Source: Prochlorococcus sp. AG-347-I19
GTDB lineage: Bacteria > Cyanobacteriota > Cyanobacteriia > PCC-6307 > Cyanobiaceae
Length of the DNA: 64,000 nt
Assembly (NCBI GenBank): GCA_003279105.1
Contig: QCBO01000005.1
Coordinates: forward strand, 27,953-91,952
Reading direction: 5' to 3'
This document shows positions 1 through 8,871 of this stretch, piece after piece. The stretch's first letter is position 1; each line of letters begins with the position of its first letter. The notes beneath the pieces are model-generated. The model saw only the letters and a list, made by a program, of their open reading frames with translations. It was not told the DNA's origin and ran no database searches. The position numbers and the translations under genes were made by a program.

Positions 1-1
1 C

Positions 2-319
2 CTTTTTCTATCAATTTTGGGTGCTGTCCTGCCAATGATGGCAAATTTCGAATTTGCTAGGGAATATGGAAACAGCTTTGATATAAAAAACTTCATTTCT
101 TTAGCAAATGCAAACCCTGCAGCTCAGTCAATTTCTAGAGACTTATTAGTAGGTGCAAGCGCTATTTTTATATGGATAGTAAATGAATCAAAAAAACTAA
201 ACATGAAAAATATGTGGGTTGTATACATTGGAACTTTTCTTATAGCCTTCGCATTCTCAGCACCTTTTTTCTTATTTCTAAGAGAGAGAAGAATTATTGA
301 ATTAGAAAAGATTAATTAA
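2..319 (+). CDS. DUF2834 membrane protein, 5' end outside window
   Basis: This is the C-terminal part of a small integral membrane protein. The frame is already open at base 2, and residues before the first possible start (a TTG at 17) continue a hydrophobic segment, so the true start lies upstream of the window. Two further hydrophobic segments follow: one around the ILE-TRP-rich stretch and one near the C-terminus. The pattern of a proline-containing first helix, an 'FAREYG' loop and a C-terminal 'FLFLRERR' matches the DUF2834 family of cyanobacteria and proteobacteria. Its function is unknown. The last codons overlap the end of the convergent MFS gene by 4 bases. Confidence 0.7.
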   Translation, partial: LFLSILGAVLPMMANFEFAREYGNSFDIKNFISLANANPAAQSISRDLLVGASAIFIWIVNESKKLNMKNMWVVYIGTFLIAFAFSAPFFLFLRERRIIELEKIN

Positions 320-1545
320 AATAATCTCTTAAATAGAATTGTATAAGCAATAAAGCAACAACAAGAAATTGAAAGCCAGATTATTGAAGCATAACCAAAT
401 AGATCTAATATGCGTCCTGAAATAAATGGTCCAAAAAAATAACCCATAGCAAAACATTGTGATAATAGAGCAAGTGCAAAACCTTTTTTATTTGAAGGAG
501 CTATTCTGAAAACGACATCTGTTGATGTTGGAAGAAATGAAGCAGTCCCTAAACTTACTAAAATCAATGCCAAAGAAATTAAATAAAACGCTGGGATATT
601 TAAATAACTAGAAATAAATAATAAAAATGAAGCGAAAGTGAAATTTATTAAACTAAATTTCAAGCCAAATAATCTTTCTTTCTTAGATATCCAAGAACCG
701 ACAGGCCATTGTAAAAACAACAATAAAATTAACTGAATAGAAATTATAAGACTAATAATTTCCTTGCTTAATGCATTACGATATACTCCACCTTTAACAA
801 GATCCAGAGGCAAAGTTACTTGTATCAAGGCTAAAGAAGTAGTTATCAATAAAATAGATAAAATTATTATTGTTGAATTTTTATTCCATTTCAATTGTCC
901 CTGATTAATTGGATCTACTAATTTTTTTTGAAAATTTTCTAGGTTTCTTTTTATAGAAGAACTATTTCTAGATATTAAATACGTGATAACTAACATGCAA
1001 AATATATCATTTATAAATATTGATTTGGAATACAAAAAATTCGTCATATAACCCCCTAAGAATACCCCTAGAAATATTCCTAAAGCTTCCGAACTTCTAA
1101 CAAGGGCATAAGCTTTACGTGTTTCAATAGGATGACAAAAATAGGGCACCCCAAACTCGGCAGCGGGCCAATATATTCCTGCAGCAGCCCCAACGAGTGA
1201 TTGTCCAATTATGTACAAAAAAGTATCTCTTGAAAAAATGAGGCAAAAGCTAGCGGCAATACTTAGTATTGAAGAAGTAATTATCGGAAATTGTATTTTC
1301 CCCGTTTTATTAAGATAATTACCTGTAAAGAGTCTTGTTACTGTTCCAATTATTGCTGAAATGGTAAATCCGAGGCCAATATCTGTCGCCGATAATCCTA
1401 GGTTATTAAAAATAAGTGATGTTAAATAAATAACACCTCCTGCTCCAAATGCAGCGAAAAATCTTATCTTGGTTATTAACCTCAAATGATAAGGAAATTG
1501 AATCCACCAATTTTTGCTAATTTGTAAACTATTTGGACTAATCAC
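316..1545 (-). CDS. MFS transporter
   Basis: A major facilitator superfamily permease of 409 residues with about twelve hydrophobic segments, which is the normal family size. The loop between helices 2 and 3 (residues about 63-75) carries a recognisable but degenerate MFS signature ('GTVTRLFTGNYLNKTGK'). The substrate cannot be read from the sequence; it could be an exporter or a sugar or drug permease. The predicted start is GTG, and the frame closes at a stop about five codons upstream, so there is little room for another start. That GTG lies head-to-head with the GTG of the next gene, with two bases between them. Confidence 0.85.
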   Translation of the reverse strand: MISPNSLQISKNWWIQFPYHLRLITKIRFFAAFGAGGVIYLTSLIFNNLGLSATDIGLGFTISAIIGTVTRLFTGNYLNKTGKIQFPIITSSILSIAASFCLIFSRDTFLYIIGQSLVGAAAGIYWPAAEFGVPYFCHPIETRKAYALVRSSEALGIFLGVFLGGYMTNFLYSKSIFINDIFCMLVITYLISRNSSSIKRNLENFQKKLVDPINQGQLKWNKNSTIIILSILLITTSLALIQVTLPLDLVKGGVYRNALSKEIISLIISIQLILLLFLQWPVGSWISKKERLFGLKFSLINFTFASFLLFISSYLNIPAFYLISLALILVSLGTASFLPTSTDVVFRIAPSNKKGFALALLSQCFAMGYFFGPFISGRILDLFGYASIIWLSISCCCFIAYTILFKRLF

Positions 1546-1547
1546 TA

Positions 1548-3098
1548 GTGAAATACATTTTTATAATTTTTTTTAGTTTTTGTGGTTTATTTTTTAATAA
1601 TGGTTTAAAGGCTGCTGAAAAGATAAATATTAAGTTTGAAGAGATGGAAATCCCTCTTACTATAGAACAATTATCAAAATTAGAAAAATACAAAGATGAT
1701 TCAACAGAATTAATAGATTGGTTAAAAAAAAATGGATTTATAAGAGTTTTTGAATTATCAAAATTTTTAGAATTTCCAGTTTTCAAGGAAGAGGGATTAA
1801 ATAGAGAAATATTAAGAAGTTGGATAGGGCGTAAAATTCTTACAGAATTAAGCAAAAGCATTAAAGTTCCAAATGACAATAATGGAACAGAAATTTATAA
1901 CACCATAGAAAATTTATTAGATCAAAACAAAGAAGTTTCAACTTTAGAAATCATAAAGGCATTACCATCAGAAGAAATTTCAATTGATATTGATAATTTA
2001 ATTTTAATAATTTCATATTGGAAAAATGAATTATCAATGCAACAAGAACTTTTATCGAAATTAAATAAACTTGAAAAGACTAACCAAAATGCCTACAAAA
2101 ATACTGAAAAAAAATCAACTAGAGATCTAATAAAAATTGATAAAAAAATTTATGTTCCTCACCGAGTGAAACCTTTTGAAATTGAAATATGGAAAAACAA
2201 TACAACAAATGTTGATAAAGAACTGATAATTTTTATGCCAGGACTTGGAGGTGAAATTAATAATTTCAAATGGATAGGCAACGAATTGGCTAAAAGAGGT
2301 TGGCCAATATTATTCATAGATCATAGAGGAAGTAATTTGGATTCATTTATAGAAGTTCTCGAAGGTAATGACACAATCCCAGGAAGTGCAGACTTTTTCT
2401 TAAATAGAATTAAAGATTTAGATGCTGTATTAAAAGCTCATGAAAATGGAGAATTTGGTTTACCTAATGATTCTTATATTTTAATGGGGCATTCACTTGG
2501 TGCTTTAATAGCACTTTTATATGAAGGCAATAAACCTATTGATCAACTTGAGGAAAAATGTGATTCGGCATTAAAAGACTTTGCGGTAACGAATTTATCT
2601 AAATTACTTCAATGTCAGTTGAGCGAAATACCATTCCCTAAGAAAAATAACTCTAATAAGGCTAGTGCGATTATAGGTTTTAATTCATTTGGCAGTTTAG
2701 TATGGCCAAAAGAAAATAGTACAGGCATTAAAACACCAACTCTTCTAATAGGTGGTACTTATGACCTTATTACACCATTAATGAATGAACAATTTAGAGT
2801 TTTTTCTGCTTTAAATAATCCATCAAATAGATTTCTAATTATTGAAGGGGCAAGTCATTTCTCGCCAGTAAGAATTAATAAAAGCTATGAAGAAAATAAT
2901 GACGTCTTCAAAATAAATGAAACTTTTATTGGTTCAGAGCCAATATTAGTACAAGACTTATCGGCTAAATTTATAGTTGAATTTTTAAAAAATATTAAAG
3001 ACCAAAAGATCCCTAATGTGATTAAAAACCAAAGAGATTTAGGACTTGATTTCCATCTTTTAGATCTTGAAACAATAAAAGAAATTTCCAAAAATTAG
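1548..3098 (+). CDS. Secreted alpha/beta hydrolase with DUF1400 domain
   Basis: The N-terminus is a signal peptide (residues 1-22, ending 'LKAAEK'), so the protein is probably exported to the periplasm. Residues about 25-155 resemble the cyanobacterial DUF1400 domain, and residues about 220-500 form an alpha/beta hydrolase fold. A likely catalytic triad is visible: Ser316 in GHSLG, Asp406 in 'GGTYDLITP' and His437 in 'GASHFSP'. The substrate is unknown; lipase or esterase activity is an inference. GTG at 1548 is the only usable start, because an in-frame stop lies three codons upstream and the signal peptide begins here. The gene converges with the dppB-like gene, overlapping it by 4 bases. 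Confidence 0.82.
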   Translation: MKYIFIIFFSFCGLFFNNGLKAAEKINIKFEEMEIPLTIEQLSKLEKYKDDSTELIDWLKKNGFIRVFELSKFLEFPVFKEEGLNREILRSWIGRKILTELSKSIKVPNDNNGTEIYNTIENLLDQNKEVSTLEIIKALPSEEISIDIDNLILIISYWKNELSMQQELLSKLNKLEKTNQNAYKNTEKKSTRDLIKIDKKIYVPHRVKPFEIEIWKNNTTNVDKELIIFMPGLGGEINNFKWIGNELAKRGWPILFIDHRGSNLDSFIEVLEGNDTIPGSADFFLNRIKDLDAVLKAHENGEFGLPNDSYILMGHSLGALIALLYEGNKPIDQLEEKCDSALKDFAVTNLSKLLQCQLSEIPFPKKNNSNKASAIIGFNSFGSLVWPKENSTGIKTPTLLIGGTYDLITPLMNEQFRVFSALNNPSNRFLIIEGASHFSPVRINKSYEENNDVFKINETFIGSEPILVQDLSAKFIVEFLKNIKDQKIPNVIKNQRDLGLDFHLLDLETIKEISKN

Positions 3099-4120
3099 TA
3101 CTCTATTCGTGGATCTAAATATGCAATTAAAATATCCACGAAGAGATTTAAAGAGACTATGAGCATAGAGGTAAAAATTACAATTCCTTGAACCAAGGTA
3201 TAGTCTCTTTGAGAAATAGCTTCGTGTAATCTTAAAGCAATACCTGGCCATGAAAAAGTTACCTCGAACAATAAAGCACCTCCTGCTAATGAGGCCATAG
3301 TCAAACCAGAAATAGTGACAATTGGCAATAGAGCATTAGGCAATGCATGATTTAAAAATATTTTTTTCCTTGATATTCCTCTGCATAGAGCAGCATTTAC
3401 ATAATCACTTTTTAATGTCTTATCCAAATTTACTCTTAATGAGCGGCTGAATATACCACTTAATAAAAAGCCAAGTGTAATCGAAGGAAGTGCGAGATGA
3501 TAAAGACTATCTTTCAATGCAATAATATTATTTGAAATAATACTATCTAAAACCAGAAAACCTGTAATTTGTGGTTGTTGCTGAAAGATTGGAAATCTAC
3601 CTCCAATTGGGGAAATATTAAAGAATACAGAAAATAATAATTGCGCTAACATTGCACCCCAAAAAGGAGGGATCGCATATGTAGCAATTCCTATTATTCT
3701 CGCAATATAATCAGTCTTTTTACCTTTATTTCTTAAGCCAATTAATCCCAATGGGAAGCCTATTAGTGTGGCACTTAATATTGAAAAAAATCCAAGCTCA
3801 AGACTTGCAGGCAATGACTTAATAATAATATTGAGGACTGGCTCCTCGGTACTAAGAGATTGGCCAAAATCTAAGTGCAATATATTTTTAATATATGAAA
3901 AATATTGACTTATTAAAGGTTCATTTAGCCCCAATTTATTTCTTAGAAATTCCCTTGAAACCTCATCTGCACTAGATCCAAGTATGGCATCGACGGGATC
4001 GCCGGGGGCAACTCTCAATAAAATAAATACTAATGAAGAGATAATCCATAGCATTATCGGTATTAATGAAATTTTTAATAAGGAATAATTTAGTAATTTA
4101 TTTAAATTTCTACTCATCAA
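3095..4120 (-). CDS. dppB: Oligopeptide-type ABC transporter permease (DppB-like)
   Basis: An inner-membrane permease of 341 residues with about six membrane segments. The N-terminal pattern ('FILLRVAPGDPVDAILG') is typical of DppB/OppB. The cytoplasmic coupling loop near residues 230-260 ('ALCRGISRKKIFLNHALPN') fits the EAA motif that contacts the ATPase. It overlaps the upstream binding-protein gene by 11 bases, so the two are very probably one transcript. No second permease and no ATPase gene lies next to it; those subunits must be encoded elsewhere. Peptides or nickel are the usual family substrates, and which applies here is not known. Confidence 0.88.
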   Translation of the reverse strand: MMSRNLNKLLNYSLLKISLIPIMLWIISSLVFILLRVAPGDPVDAILGSSADEVSREFLRNKLGLNEPLISQYFSYIKNILHLDFGQSLSTEEPVLNIIIKSLPASLELGFFSILSATLIGFPLGLIGLRNKGKKTDYIARIIGIATYAIPPFWGAMLAQLLFSVFFNISPIGGRFPIFQQQPQITGFLVLDSIISNNIIALKDSLYHLALPSITLGFLLSGIFSRSLRVNLDKTLKSDYVNAALCRGISRKKIFLNHALPNALLPIVTISGLTMASLAGGALLFEVTFSWPGIALRLHEAISQRDYTLVQGIVIFTSMLIVSLNLFVDILIAYLDPRIEY

Positions 4121-5681
4121 TTAACTCTAGATCACTCAAGGAAATTATTCCTGCGCCATTAAAAATAGGTTTTGATATATTATTTTGAGACCATGCTTTT
4201 TGAGAGGATATCCAAATAGGAATATAAGGGATTGAATTTGCTGCTATTTTTTCAATTTCAACAAGTTTTTCTAATCTTTTAATTCCACTTATTTTTTCAC
4301 TTTCAAGAAATAAACTTTCAACTTTATTAGATGCCCAAAAACTGCCGCTATAAACTGATTCTCCTTTTTTACATATGCCATCAATTATTTCATTACAACT
4401 TAAAAGAGGGGTGAGATAAGCCTCTGGATCTGAATAAGCTCCAGTCCAATCGAGAATAACTGCTGTATAAATTCCTAAACTTAGATTCTTATAAACTGTT
4501 GTAGATTCAACACCATTGAGTTCAATATCAATACAATCTTTCAAATAATTTTTAATTTCTTCCTGCCATGTCAGAGCAATAAGCTTGTCAGCTGGTACAT
4601 TGGATCTATAAGTAAGAGGTATTTTAAGAATATTTCCATTGCAATAATTTTCTTTTTGCAATAACCTTCTCGATTCTAAATAATCATATTTAGGCCAGAG
4701 TTCTTGATTATCTTTTTTTAGTATTGGGGGAATAATTGATCTAGATGGCTTCCTTAAGCCATAACTTACTTTCTCACTAATCAATTTTCTATTAAGACTT
4801 TTTGCCAAAGCCAGTCTTAAATTAAGATTACTTAAGGGATAAGAACTAGTTTTAAGGCTTATAAAACTTAATTCAGTGAAAGGGCTATTACCTTCATTAA
4901 ACTGTTTAGTTCTGCTTAAATTATTTAAACTTTTCCTCTGACTATCATCAATTGAATTTGATAAAAGCACGTCAATTTGTTTACTTTTTAAAGCCCCAAA
5001 AAGAGAGGATGAATTTGAATATCCCACAAAATTAATACCTTTATTTAGAGGCTTTTCACCCCAATAATTCAAATATGGATCAATTGATTGAACTTCATTA
5101 GAAAAACTGGTCAGCACATACTTGCCTGTACCAACAAATTTTTCATTTAGAAACTTATCAGAATATTGTTTGTAAAATGTAGGAGATATTGGAGTTAAAT
5201 TTACTGATGTAAGTAAACCATTTAAAGAACTTGATGGTTTATTCAAATTTATTATGATTGAATATTCACTTGGTGTTTCTATTGATTTAATCTTATTTCC
5301 TAAAATATAGTTCATCGTTCCAATTCTTTTGAATCTATCAAAGGTAAACTTCATAGCATTTGAGTTAAATGCAGTTCCATCGTGAAAAAAAACATTCTTT
5401 CTTAAATTGATAGTTATTTGAAGTCTATCCTTTGAAATAACTGGCATCCCCGAAGCCAATTCAGGGATTAATTCTCCATCAGAATTTAATTCATATAATG
5501 TGTCTCCAAGAGAACTTATTAATTGAATTGCTTTAAGAGTATTTGCTCTAGCTGGATCTAAAGATTCAATTTTTCCGGAACTTGCTACTATGATTTTTTT
5601 AGATATTCTTTTTGAGCCGCAAGAATTCTGCAAAAAAGAAATTAAAATAATAAATATTGATAAAACAACTTTTTTTTTCAT
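4110..5681 (-). CDS. ABC transporter substrate-binding lipoprotein (SBP family 5)
   Basis: A 523-residue extracytoplasmic solute-binding protein of the DppA/OppA family (SBP_bac_5). Residues 1-21 are a lipoprotein signal peptide with the lipobox 'LQNSC', so Cys21 should be lipidated and the protein tethered to the membrane. Family features include 'LDPARANT' after the signal and 'TINLRKNVFFHDGT' near residue 90. It would deliver peptides or a related ligand to the permease encoded directly downstream, whose gene it overlaps. Ligand specificity cannot be told from sequence alone. Confidence 0.9.
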   Translation of the reverse strand: MKKKVVLSIFIILISFLQNSCGSKRISKKIIVASSGKIESLDPARANTLKAIQLISSLGDTLYELNSDGELIPELASGMPVISKDRLQITINLRKNVFFHDGTAFNSNAMKFTFDRFKRIGTMNYILGNKIKSIETPSEYSIIINLNKPSSSLNGLLTSVNLTPISPTFYKQYSDKFLNEKFVGTGKYVLTSFSNEVQSIDPYLNYWGEKPLNKGINFVGYSNSSSLFGALKSKQIDVLLSNSIDDSQRKSLNNLSRTKQFNEGNSPFTELSFISLKTSSYPLSNLNLRLALAKSLNRKLISEKVSYGLRKPSRSIIPPILKKDNQELWPKYDYLESRRLLQKENYCNGNILKIPLTYRSNVPADKLIALTWQEEIKNYLKDCIDIELNGVESTTVYKNLSLGIYTAVILDWTGAYSDPEAYLTPLLSCNEIIDGICKKGESVYSGSFWASNKVESLFLESEKISGIKRLEKLVEIEKIAANSIPYIPIWISSQKAWSQNNISKPIFNGAGIISLSDLELIDE

Positions 5682-5971
5682 ATTTCATATTGACTTAATT
5701 TTTCTGAAGAATTATTTGAGCAGAAAATTTGTAAGGTTATTTGACTTATTTCTAAAGCAAATGTTTTTTTAGAATTACAAGCAAAAGGCCACTCTCTCAC
5801 CCAACAAATTTCTTTACCTATGTTTAATCCAATTACTTGAAAAGTCTTATTGCTATTTTTAATTTTTACACAAGCACCTTTATAAAGGTTTTCAGAAAAA
5901 ATTAAATTATTATTTTCATTATTATTATCTAATAGTTTTGAATGAATCATTAAGGTATTAAAACCAAACAC
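5678..5971 (-). CDS. Hypothetical protein, conserved-looking small basic-core protein
   Basis: I do not recognise this 97-residue protein. It has no signal peptide or membrane segment. The central part ('GACVKIKNSNKTFQVIGLN' followed by 'CWVREWPF') looks like a compact beta-rich fold similar to small cyanobacterial proteins, but this is only an impression. Its stop codon overlaps the start of the binding-protein gene by 4 bases, so translation is probably coupled to the ABC transporter genes. A second ATG at codon 7 could be the real start. An asparagine-rich stretch after residue 15 suggests a disordered N-terminus. Confidence 0.6.
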   Translation of the reverse strand: MFGFNTLMIHSKLLDNNNENNNLIFSENLYKGACVKIKNSNKTFQVIGLNIGKEICWVREWPFACNSKKTFALEISQITLQIFCSNNSSEKLSQYEI

Positions 5972-6020
5972 TTACTTTCTTCGGTTTACCAAGCTATAAA
6001 GAAATTTGCAAACTATTTTT

Positions 6021-7322
6021 TTAAATACAACTTAATTGACTTGCAATAATTTTGACTTCATTTAGCGAATTTATTTCATCTTTCGATCTCTCAAAATCTC
6101 CATTATTCACCTCATGGGTAATAACGACAATTTCAGCTCTGCCCTCACTAGCGTCAAGTTGAACAATTGATTCGATTGATACATTATTCTTCCCAAAAAT
6201 ATCTCCAATCTTTCCTATGACACCTGGACTGTCAAGACAAATAATTCTAAGGTAATTTTTTTTATTTATTTGTGAAGAACTTATGATATGGCAGTTTCTC
6301 CAGAAATGAAAAGATAATAATGGATCGATTGAATTATTATTTTTTACTGAGGAGGCATGTAGATTTAATATATCTGATACTACTGATGCAGCAGTTGGGC
6401 CACTTCCTGCACCTGGACCATATAACATTATTTCTCCAAGAGGATCAGCCTCTATCAATAAGGCATTATTAACTCCCTTAACTGTTGCCAATGGATGAGA
6501 TTTCGGAATCAAAGAGGGTCCTACCCAAATATTCAAAGCGAGTGAATCATCACTATTAATTTCTCCCCTTTCGGATAACGCTAAAAGTTTTACTTCAAAC
6601 CCTAATTTATTGGCATATTCGATATCCTTTAGATTAATTTTACTAATTCCCTCAGAATGAATCTCCTCTCTTTTAATTTTCCCTCCAAATGCAAGTTCAC
6701 TAAGAATTGAAATCTTATCAGCAGCATCATGACCCTCAACATCTGCAGTAGGATCAAATTCTGCATACCCAAGGTTTTGGGCCAATTTTAAGGTCTCTTT
6801 ATAATCAGCTTTTTCATTAGTCATCTTTGAAAGGATAAAATTTGTTGTGCCATTTATTATCCCTACCATTTTTTTTATGCTGTTACTTTTTAATGATCTT
6901 TTTAAGGGTTCAATTATAGGAATACCCCCGCAAACTGCCGCCTCTGACAAAATATAAACTCCTTCTTTAGATGCTGTTTTATATATTTCTTCTCCATATC
7001 TCGCAATGACTGCTTTATTTGCAGTAACAACAGATTTACCTGATTTTAATGATTGCAGAATAATATCTTTCGCTAAATCAACCCCACCCATTACTTCAAC
7101 AATTACATCTATAGAGGGGTCATTAATTAATTTAAATGGATCATCGGTTAATAAATTACTATCTAGCTCAATATCCCTTTTTTTATAAAGATCTTTTACT
7201 GCTATTTTTGTAATTTCTATTTCATTTAGAATTGGATGTGAATCAACTTCAGAATTTAATATTTTATAAATCCCTAAACCTACAGTTCCAAAACCTACAA
7301 TCCCAATTTTGCATTTTCTCAT
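6021..7322 (-). CDS. hom: Homoserine dehydrogenase
   Basis: Reduces aspartate semialdehyde to homoserine with NAD(P)H, on the pathway to threonine and methionine. The Rossmann nucleotide-binding motif GFGTVG is at residues 10-15. The central catalytic region contains 'IINGTTNFILSKM' and 'GYAEFDPTADVEGHDAADK', both hallmarks of the family. Residues about 355-430 form a C-terminal ACT domain ('LDSPGVIGKIGDIF'), which usually gives threonine feedback control. The length of 433 is normal for the monofunctional enzyme, with no aspartokinase fusion. The start is an ATG with a 44-base spacer to the SufE-like gene. Confidence 0.97.
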   Translation of the reverse strand: MRKCKIGIVGFGTVGLGIYKILNSEVDSHPILNEIEITKIAVKDLYKKRDIELDSNLLTDDPFKLINDPSIDVIVEVMGGVDLAKDIILQSLKSGKSVVTANKAVIARYGEEIYKTASKEGVYILSEAAVCGGIPIIEPLKRSLKSNSIKKMVGIINGTTNFILSKMTNEKADYKETLKLAQNLGYAEFDPTADVEGHDAADKISILSELAFGGKIKREEIHSEGISKINLKDIEYANKLGFEVKLLALSERGEINSDDSLALNIWVGPSLIPKSHPLATVKGVNNALLIEADPLGEIMLYGPGAGSGPTAASVVSDILNLHASSVKNNNSIDPLLSFHFWRNCHIISSSQINKKNYLRIICLDSPGVIGKIGDIFGKNNVSIESIVQLDASEGRAEIVVITHEVNNGDFERSKDEINSLNEVKIIASQLSCI

Positions 7323-7366
7323 TTTTTATTTCTTTGAACTTTGAGTTTAATTTTATATTATTAGGC

Positions 7367-7786
7367 CTACAAAAATTCATTTGCTTGAGACTGCATTTTC
7401 AACAATATGTTTAAAAAACCATTTGACCGAGAAGGAGTTAAGCTTGATCTCAGACCAGTATCTTCAATAAATTTCTTATCTATTTTAATAACCTCATTTG
7501 GTGTCAATTCATTTAACGAAGAAATTAAAAAAGCTAATAACCCCTTGGTTATTAGGGCATCAGAATATCCTTCCCAAAATAATTTACCGCCTTTAATATT
7601 TGCCTTAACAAAAACTTCTGAAACGCATCCCCTAACTTTATTTTCTTCAACAAGGATTTCATTATCTGGTTTTTTCAATTTTTTCCCTAACCACAATATG
7701 TATTCATATTTTCTTTTTGGATCTTCTGATTTCTTCAATTTTTCTACTAATCTTGATAAATTTTTGTATTTTTCCTGCTTTTCCAT
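7367..7786 (-). CDS. sufE: SufE-like sulfur-transfer protein
   Basis: A 139-residue SufE/CsdE family protein. SufE accepts sulfur from the cysteine desulfurase SufS and passes it to the SufBCD scaffold for iron-sulfur cluster assembly. The acceptor cysteine is visible as Cys54 in 'VRGCVSEVF'. The 'SRSNGF' segment near the C-terminus also fits the family. Iron-sulfur demand is high in a photosynthetic cell. The gene stands alone without suf neighbours, within a minus-strand run of housekeeping genes. Confidence 0.92.
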   Translation of the reverse strand: MEKQEKYKNLSRLVEKLKKSEDPKRKYEYILWLGKKLKKPDNEILVEENKVRGCVSEVFVKANIKGGKLFWEGYSDALITKGLLAFLISSLNELTPNEVIKIDKKFIEDTGLRSSLTPSRSNGFLNILLKMQSQANEFL

Positions 7787-7825
7787 TTTTTAAATTTATA
7801 AATTAATCACCTTATAAGATGTTTA

Positions 7826-8383
7826 TTATACAAATATTTCTTTTTCTGTGATAAATCCTGATAAAGGAATATCCCACTCAGCTCTGGTTAATGGAATCGT
7901 ACTTACACAATTGGAAGTTAATACACCAATGCATTGAACATTTCTCCAATTATTATCTGTTCTTAATTTATCAAAATAACCTCCTCCATAACCTAATCTT
8001 GTTAAATTTTTATCTACAGAAAGACATGGGACAAGAATCATACTTATCTGGTTATAACTTAATGAAAAAGAGTTATTTGGACTTAGTATCCCCTCAGAAT
8101 CTTTTGTGAGAGGTCCTTCATCCCATGGATAAAATAACAATTCATTTTTATCTTTACATCTAGGCAAAGCTAAAGAAAATTTTTCCTTAAGACTTCTTAT
8201 ATCCACCTCATTTCTTAAAGGCCAATATATTGCTATGTAACCAATATTTTTATATTCCTTAATAAATGAATCAACATATAATTTTACATTCTTTTCTACA
8301 TTTTCTCTTTGATTTAGAGAAATCTTATCTCTAAGTTTTCTAAAGGTATGCCTCTCCAATTTCTTTTTTTCAGAAATAGTCAT
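7826..8383 (-). CDS. 5-formyltetrahydrofolate cyclo-ligase
   Basis: Converts 5-formyl-THF to 5,10-methenyl-THF using ATP, recycling a dead-end folate. The 185 residues match the usual family length. Diagnostic features are the basic N-terminus 'FRKLRDK', the central 'WPLRNEVD' and the glycine-rich 'RLGYGGGYFDKL' near residue 130 that closes the active site. It ends in 'DIPLSGFITEKEIFV', typical of the family. RuvC is encoded 9 bases upstream on the same strand, so the two are probably cotranscribed. Confidence 0.95.
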   Translation of the reverse strand: MTISEKKKLERHTFRKLRDKISLNQRENVEKNVKLYVDSFIKEYKNIGYIAIYWPLRNEVDIRSLKEKFSLALPRCKDKNELLFYPWDEGPLTKDSEGILSPNNSFSLSYNQISMILVPCLSVDKNLTRLGYGGGYFDKLRTDNNWRNVQCIGVLTSNCVSTIPLTRAEWDIPLSGFITEKEIFV

Positions 8384-8392
8384 ATTGAATCT

Positions 8393-8866
8393 TCAGTTGA
8401 TGCCATCTTCATTTAGTTTTGTGAGAGCTATGGCCAAGGCATCTGCTGAATCATCAGGTTTTGGAGGTTTTTTAAGGTCTAAGCTATACATAACAGCATC
8501 AAGAACTTCATTCTTAGATGCTTTTCCAGACCCAGCAATAGTTAATTTTATCTGAGCAGGAGAATATTCACTTACATGAATTTTTTTTGAGGCCAATACC
8601 ATCATAATCACGCCTCTAGCCTGTACCACACTAATGGTAGTGCTTGATCTGTAAAAGAAAAATTTTTCTACTGCCGCTGATGTTGGATTCCAATGATTTA
8701 TTAATTCATTAAGATCCCTGAATATCTCATAAAGTCTATCTTCTTCTTTTTTATCTTTGCCTGTCTCAATGACACCACAATCTAATAATATCTTTTTTTC
8801 ATTCTCTATTTCAATTATTCCATAACCAACTCTAGCTAGCCCAGGGTCAATTCCAATTATTCTCAC
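8393..8866 (-). CDS. ruvC: Holliday junction resolvase RuvC
   Basis: The endonuclease that cuts Holliday junctions with RuvAB during recombinational repair. All four metal-binding acidic residues are present: Asp7 in '[13 protein letters not shown]', Glu67 in 'AAVEKFFF', and Asp139 and Asp142 in '[12 protein letters not shown]'. The length of 157 is standard. The start is a GTG (complement of CAC at 8864-8866). It lies 5 bases after the chlI stop, so it is probably read through from chlI although the functions are unrelated. Confidence 0.97.
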   Translation of the reverse strand: MRIIGIDPGLARVGYGIIEIENEKKILLDCGVIETGKDKKEEDRLYEIFRDLNELINHWNPTSAAVEKFFFYRSSTTISVVQARGVIMMVLASKKIHVSEYSPAQIKLTIAGSGKASKNEVLDAVMYSLDLKKPPKPDDSADALAIALTKLNEDGIN

Positions 8867-8871
8867 TTTAA

